A DNA stretch of 64,000 nucleotides from Bauldia litoralis (lineage in GTDB: Bacteria; Pseudomonadota; Alphaproteobacteria; Rhizobiales; Kaistiaceae), in NCBI RefSeq assembly GCF_900104485.1, contig NZ_FMXQ01000002.1, positions 620,001 through 684,000 on the forward strand. The letters are read 5' to 3'. Below, piece after piece: positions 61,138 to 64,000 of this stretch. Position numbers and translations under genes: made by a program. How positions within the stretch are numbered: the stretch's first letter is position 1; the number at the start of each line of letters is the position of its first letter. The notes beneath the pieces are model-generated. The model saw only the letters and a list, made by a program, of their open reading frames with translations, did no database searches and was not told where the DNA came from.

Positions 61138-61941
61138 TCACACCGCCAGGTAATTGGCCCGAAGTTCGGCGTTGTCGAGAACGTGGTCGGCGCCGCCGGA
61201 AAACACCACTTCGCCCATGTCGAGGATCACCGCGCGATCGGCGAGCTGCAGCGCCGCGATGGCGTTCTGCTCGACAATGATCGTGGTGATGCCCTCTTTC
61301 TTGATGCCGGCGACGATCCGCTCGATCTCCTGAACGATGACCGGCGCCAGCCCCTCATAGGGCTCGTCGAGCAGCAGGAGCTTGATCTCGCGGGCCAGCG
61401 CCCGCGCCACCGCCAGCATCTGCTGCTCGCCGCCGGAAAGCGTCGTCGCGTCCTGCTTGCGGCGTTCGGCCAGGCGCGGGAAATGCTCGTAGATACGTTC
61501 GATCGACCAGCCGATCGGCGGCGCGACCTGCGACAGGACGAGGTTCTCCTCGACCGTCAGTCCTCCGATGATCCGCCGATCCTCGGGCACCAGCTGGATG
61601 CCCGCCTGTGCCGCCTCGTAGGACTTGAGCGGATGCATCGCCTTGCCGCCAAGGTAAATCTCACCGCTCTTCAGCGTCGGGTTGTCCATCCGCGCGATGG
61701 TGCGGAGTGTCGAGGTCTTGCCGGCGCCGTTGCGACCGAGCAGCGCCAGGATCTCGCCCTCCTTGATATCGAAGGAGACGCCCTGAACGATGTAGCTCTC
61801 GCCGTAATAGGATTCGATGTTCTTGCAGGAGAAGAAGGCATCGGTCGTTTCGGTGGCGGCGGCCACGGGCGCGGCCGCCGTTTCCGACCCGGTCGGCTCG
61901 GTCATGCCGAGCGGCGCAGCGATATCGGCCGTGACACTCAC
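61138..61941 (-). CDS. livF: Branched-chain-type ABC importer ATPase LivF (second system)
   Basis: 267-aa ATPase starting with GTG at 61941, which overlaps the livG stop (GTGA) and follows GGAGGAG at a proper distance; an internal ATG at 61905 is an alternative. An N-terminal Ala/Thr-rich extension of about 35 residues precedes the domain and is unusual for LivF. Walker A is GRNGAGKTS, signature LSGGEQQM and Walker B LLLLDEPYEGLAP. It is distinct from the first LivF, so the window carries two different importers. Confidence 0.9.
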   Translation of the reverse strand: MSVTADIAAPLGMTEPTGSETAAAPVAAATETTDAFFSCKNIESYYGESYIVQGVSFDIKEGEILALLGRNGAGKTSTLRTIARMDNPTLKSGEIYLGGKAMHPLKSYEAAQAGIQLVPEDRRIIGGLTVEENLVLSQVAPPIGWSIERIYEHFPRLAERRKQDATTLSGGEQQMLAVARALAREIKLLLLDEPYEGLAPVIVQEIERIVAGIKKEGITTIIVEQNAIAALQLADRAVILDMGEVVFSGGADHVLDNAELRANYLAV

Positions 61942-62699
61942 TCGTGAACTCCTCCAAGATAGGCTTCCTGGACCGCCGGGTTGCCGCGAACCTCGTCCGG
62001 CGTCCCTTCGGCAATGATACGCCCCTGCGCCAGCACCGTCACCTTGTCGGCGAGGCTGAACACGACATGCATGTCGTGCTCGATGATCACCTTGGTCATG
62101 CCGCGGGCCTTGAACTTCTGCAGAAGCTCGATCGTCCGGTTGGTATCGAGCCGCGACATGCCGGCGGTCGGCTCGTCGAGCAACAGCAGCAGCGGGTCCT
62201 GAACGAGGCCCATGGCGAGCTCCAGCCGCCGCTTGTCGCCGCGCGACAGGCTCCCCCCCTCCTGGCCCATATGCTCCTGAAGCCCGACATCCTCGAGCGC
62301 GGTCGCCGCCTTGTCCTTGAGTTCGCCTTCCGAATACATCGCCTTCCAGGCATCGATGGCGAAAGCGCCGTCGCGCTTGGCCAGGGCCGGGATGACGACA
62401 TTGTCGAGCACGCTGAGGTCCGGGAAGATCTCCGGCGTCTGGAACACCCGCGCCACCCCGAGCTGGTTGATCTCGTGCGGCGGACGCCCGCTGAGGATCG
62501 AGCCATTGAACACCACCGCCCCGGAATCCGGCTTCAGCCGGCCGACGCACACATTGAGCAGCGTCGACTTGCCGGCGCCATTCGGCCCGATGATCGCGTG
62601 GGTCTTGCCTTCCGCCACCTGCAGGTCGATGTCGCTCAGCGCGTGCAGGCCACCGAAGCTCTTGAAGACGTCGTCGACGTGAAGAACGATGTTGTCCAT
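61938..62699 (-). CDS. livG: Branched-chain-type ABC importer ATPase LivG (second system)
   Basis: 253-aa ATPase beginning MDNIVLHVDDVFKSFGGLHA at 62699. Walker A GPNGAGKST, signature region LSRGDKRRLELAMGL (LSRGD instead of LSGGQ) and Walker B LLLLDEPTAGMSRLD are present. The altered signature is known in a subset of LivG proteins. It follows livM by five bases and overlaps livF. Confidence 0.9.
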   Translation of the reverse strand: MDNIVLHVDDVFKSFGGLHALSDIDLQVAEGKTHAIIGPNGAGKSTLLNVCVGRLKPDSGAVVFNGSILSGRPPHEINQLGVARVFQTPEIFPDLSVLDNVVIPALAKRDGAFAIDAWKAMYSEGELKDKAATALEDVGLQEHMGQEGGSLSRGDKRRLELAMGLVQDPLLLLLDEPTAGMSRLDTNRTIELLQKFKARGMTKVIIEHDMHVVFSLADKVTVLAQGRIIAEGTPDEVRGNPAVQEAYLGGVHE

Positions 62700-62704
62700 G
62701 CGCC

Positions 62705-63844
62705 CTATCCCGCCGTCTGTATTTTTTGCGCCCTGCGCGGCGCGGGAGGTTTTCGCGCCCATCGCGTGATCCGGCGGAAGCCTTCCATGACGCCGCCCGG
62801 CAGGAAGATCACGATCAGCATGAAGATGATGCCGAGGGTCAGGTGCCACCCCTCTCCGACGAACATCGTCGAGATCGAGACGGCCGCATTCTGCAGCGGT
62901 TCCGGCAGGAAGCTGAACGTGTGATGCAGGCTCTGTTCGTTGAAGGCCGAGAAGATGTTCTCCGCATATTTGATGATTCCTGCGCCAAGAATGGGACCGA
63001 TCAGGGTCCCGGCGCCGCCGAGGATCGTCATCAGCACGACCTCGCCGGACGCCGTCCATTGCATCCGCTCCGCGCCGGCCAGCGGATCGGTGACCGCCAT
63101 CAGCGCCCCGGCCAGTCCCGCATACATGCCGGAGATGACGAAGGCCGCCAGTGTGTAGGGCCGCGTGTTGAAGCCGGTATAGTTCATCCGGATCTGGTTC
63201 GACTTGATCGCCCTCAGCGCCAGGCCGAACGGCGAGCGGGTGATCTTCATCGCGACGAAGAAGGCGATGATCAGGAACACCGCGCAGATGTAGAAGCCCT
63301 CGTAGCCGATCGTTCTCAACCCGAAGAGTTCGGGCGTCGGCAGGCTCTCGCCGACCTCGATGCCGAACATGTGGTCGAGGACGCGCGGATCGTCCCGCAG
63401 CACCCGCAGACCGGTCTCGCCATTGGTGATCGGAGTCAGGACCGAATAGGCGAGGTTGTAGGCCATCTGGGCGAAGGCCAGCGTCAGGATCGAAAAGTAG
63501 ATGCCTGTCCGCCGCAGGCTGACATAGCCGATCGCCAGGGCGAAGACGCCGGCGAGCAGCATAGAGAGGACGACCGCCGGCAGGATGTTCATCGACAGCA
63601 GCTTGAACGCCCAGACCGTCGTGTAGGAGCCGACGCCGAGAAAGACCGCGTGGCCGAAGGACAGGTAGCCGGTGAGGCCGAAGAGGATGTTGAAGCCGAT
63701 GGCGAAGATGCCGAAGATCGCGAACTTCTGGAGGAGATCAGGATAGCCGGCGCCGATCGGCGTCAGCCAGATCGGCATCGTCAGGACGGCGGCGGTGAAC
63801 ACCACCATCAGGAGCAGGTCATTGCGGGCCGACGATCGATCCAT
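62705..63844 (-). CDS. livM: Branched-chain-type ABC importer permease LivM (second system)
   Basis: 379-aa inner-membrane permease, longer than the first system's LivM by about 90 residues because of an enlarged periplasmic segment (residues 135-185). [20 protein letters not shown] is the family motif, and [20 protein letters not shown] is the ATPase-coupling loop. The start is two bases after the livH stop. Confidence 0.9.
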   Translation of the reverse strand: MDRSSARNDLLLMVVFTAAVLTMPIWLTPIGAGYPDLLQKFAIFGIFAIGFNILFGLTGYLSFGHAVFLGVGSYTTVWAFKLLSMNILPAVVLSMLLAGVFALAIGYVSLRRTGIYFSILTLAFAQMAYNLAYSVLTPITNGETGLRVLRDDPRVLDHMFGIEVGESLPTPELFGLRTIGYEGFYICAVFLIIAFFVAMKITRSPFGLALRAIKSNQIRMNYTGFNTRPYTLAAFVISGMYAGLAGALMAVTDPLAGAERMQWTASGEVVLMTILGGAGTLIGPILGAGIIKYAENIFSAFNEQSLHHTFSFLPEPLQNAAVSISTMFVGEGWHLTLGIIFMLIVIFLPGGVMEGFRRITRWARKPPAPRRAQKIQTAG

Positions 63845-63846
63845 GC

Positions 63847-64000
63847 TCAGGACTCCATCACACCGGCCCGGCCGAGCAGGCCGCGCGGACGCACGAGCAG
63901 GACGACGACGGCGACAAGGTAGATGATGATCTGGTCGATGCCGGGAAAGATCGACTTGATCTCGTTCATCGAGGCGAAGGACTGGAGGATGCCGAGCAGG
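63847..64000 (-). CDS. livH: Branched-chain-type ABC importer permease LivH, C-terminal part (cut by window edge)
   Basis: Only the last 50 codons are present. They encode a final membrane helix ([20 protein letters not shown]) and the tail GRAGVMES, typical of LivH. The rest, and probably the binding-protein gene, lie beyond base 64000. Confidence 0.85.
   Translation of the reverse strand, partial: LLGILQSFASMNEIKSIFPGIDQIIIYLVAVVVLLVRPRGLLGRAGVMES

Noticed and set aside
1-64000. Genomic island or prophage
   Set aside because: No integrase, tRNA junction, transposase or phage structural genes, and composition is uniform apart from the exopolysaccharide control region.

Overview
The window is about 64 kb of high-GC, gene-dense DNA with no rRNA, tRNA, CRISPR array, transposase or phage gene that I could see. 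It looks like chromosome of an alphaproteobacterium, most likely Hyphomicrobiales (Rhizobiales). The reasons are an rplM-rpsI...speB-argC neighbourhood, alphaproteobacterial families (DUF2336, DUF2842 beside heme A synthase), an EnuR/EhuABCD-type ectoine cluster, and an intergenic repeat of a kind I recall as common in this group. The genus cannot be fixed from the sequence alone.

Layout. (1) 1-7789: an ectoine/5-hydroxyectoine uptake and catabolism locus. EhuABCD-type ABC importer genes run leftward from a MocR-type regulator (EnuR-like). AsnC, aldehyde dehydrogenase and aminotransferase genes run rightward. The window cuts ehuD, so the core hydrolase genes (eutABCDE) are probably left of base 1. 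(2) 7800-14381: a branched-chain-amino-acid-type (Liv) ABC importer, a NodB-type deacetylase and a nucleoside hydrolase. (3) 14392-22058: a tightly coupled F420 operon encoding a luciferase-like F420-dependent oxidoreductase, an ectoine-hydrolase-like M24 protein, F420:NADP oxidoreductase, CofE, CofD, CofC and fused CofGH. (4) 22280-32187: cell-wall L,D-transpeptidase, an orphan periplasmic binding protein, a P-type cation ATPase, a partial aromatic-catabolism operon (flavin reductase, SDR, maleylacetate reductase) and a DUF3179 protein. (5) 32440-40757: a secreted glycine-repeat protein, folD-purU, a NYN-LOTUS protein, NAD kinase, DUF2336, nitroreductase, metY and a CoA-binding protein. (6) 40841-47220: rplM-rpsI, sulfotransferase, agmatinase, argC, a hydratase, heme A synthase and DUF2842. 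(7) 47217-53874: exopolysaccharide genes. (8) 53871-60138: a persulfide-type ArsR regulator divergent from a sulfide:quinone oxidoreductase-DUF2892-RND efflux operon. (9) 60178-64000: haloacid dehalogenase, three copies of an intergenic repeat, and a second Liv importer cut by the window end.

How the genes work together. The first 22 kb hold the most distinctive biology. The F420 operon contains a full set of recognisable cofactor genes and supplies reduced F420 from NADPH through an NpdG-type enzyme. It is led by one F420-dependent oxidoreductase and one DoeA/EutD-like amide hydrolase. Next to it lie a dedicated importer, a deacetylase and a nucleoside hydrolase. This is what one would expect of an F420H2-dependent catabolic route for an imported nitrogenous compound, but the substrate cannot be read from the sequence. 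The sulfide module joins persulfide sensing, sulfide oxidation and RND efflux in one transcription unit. Candidate cis elements include a 10-base motif shared by both EnuR-controlled regions, hairpins after the binding-protein gene ehuB and livK, and palindromes before the ribosomal-protein and exopolysaccharide genes.
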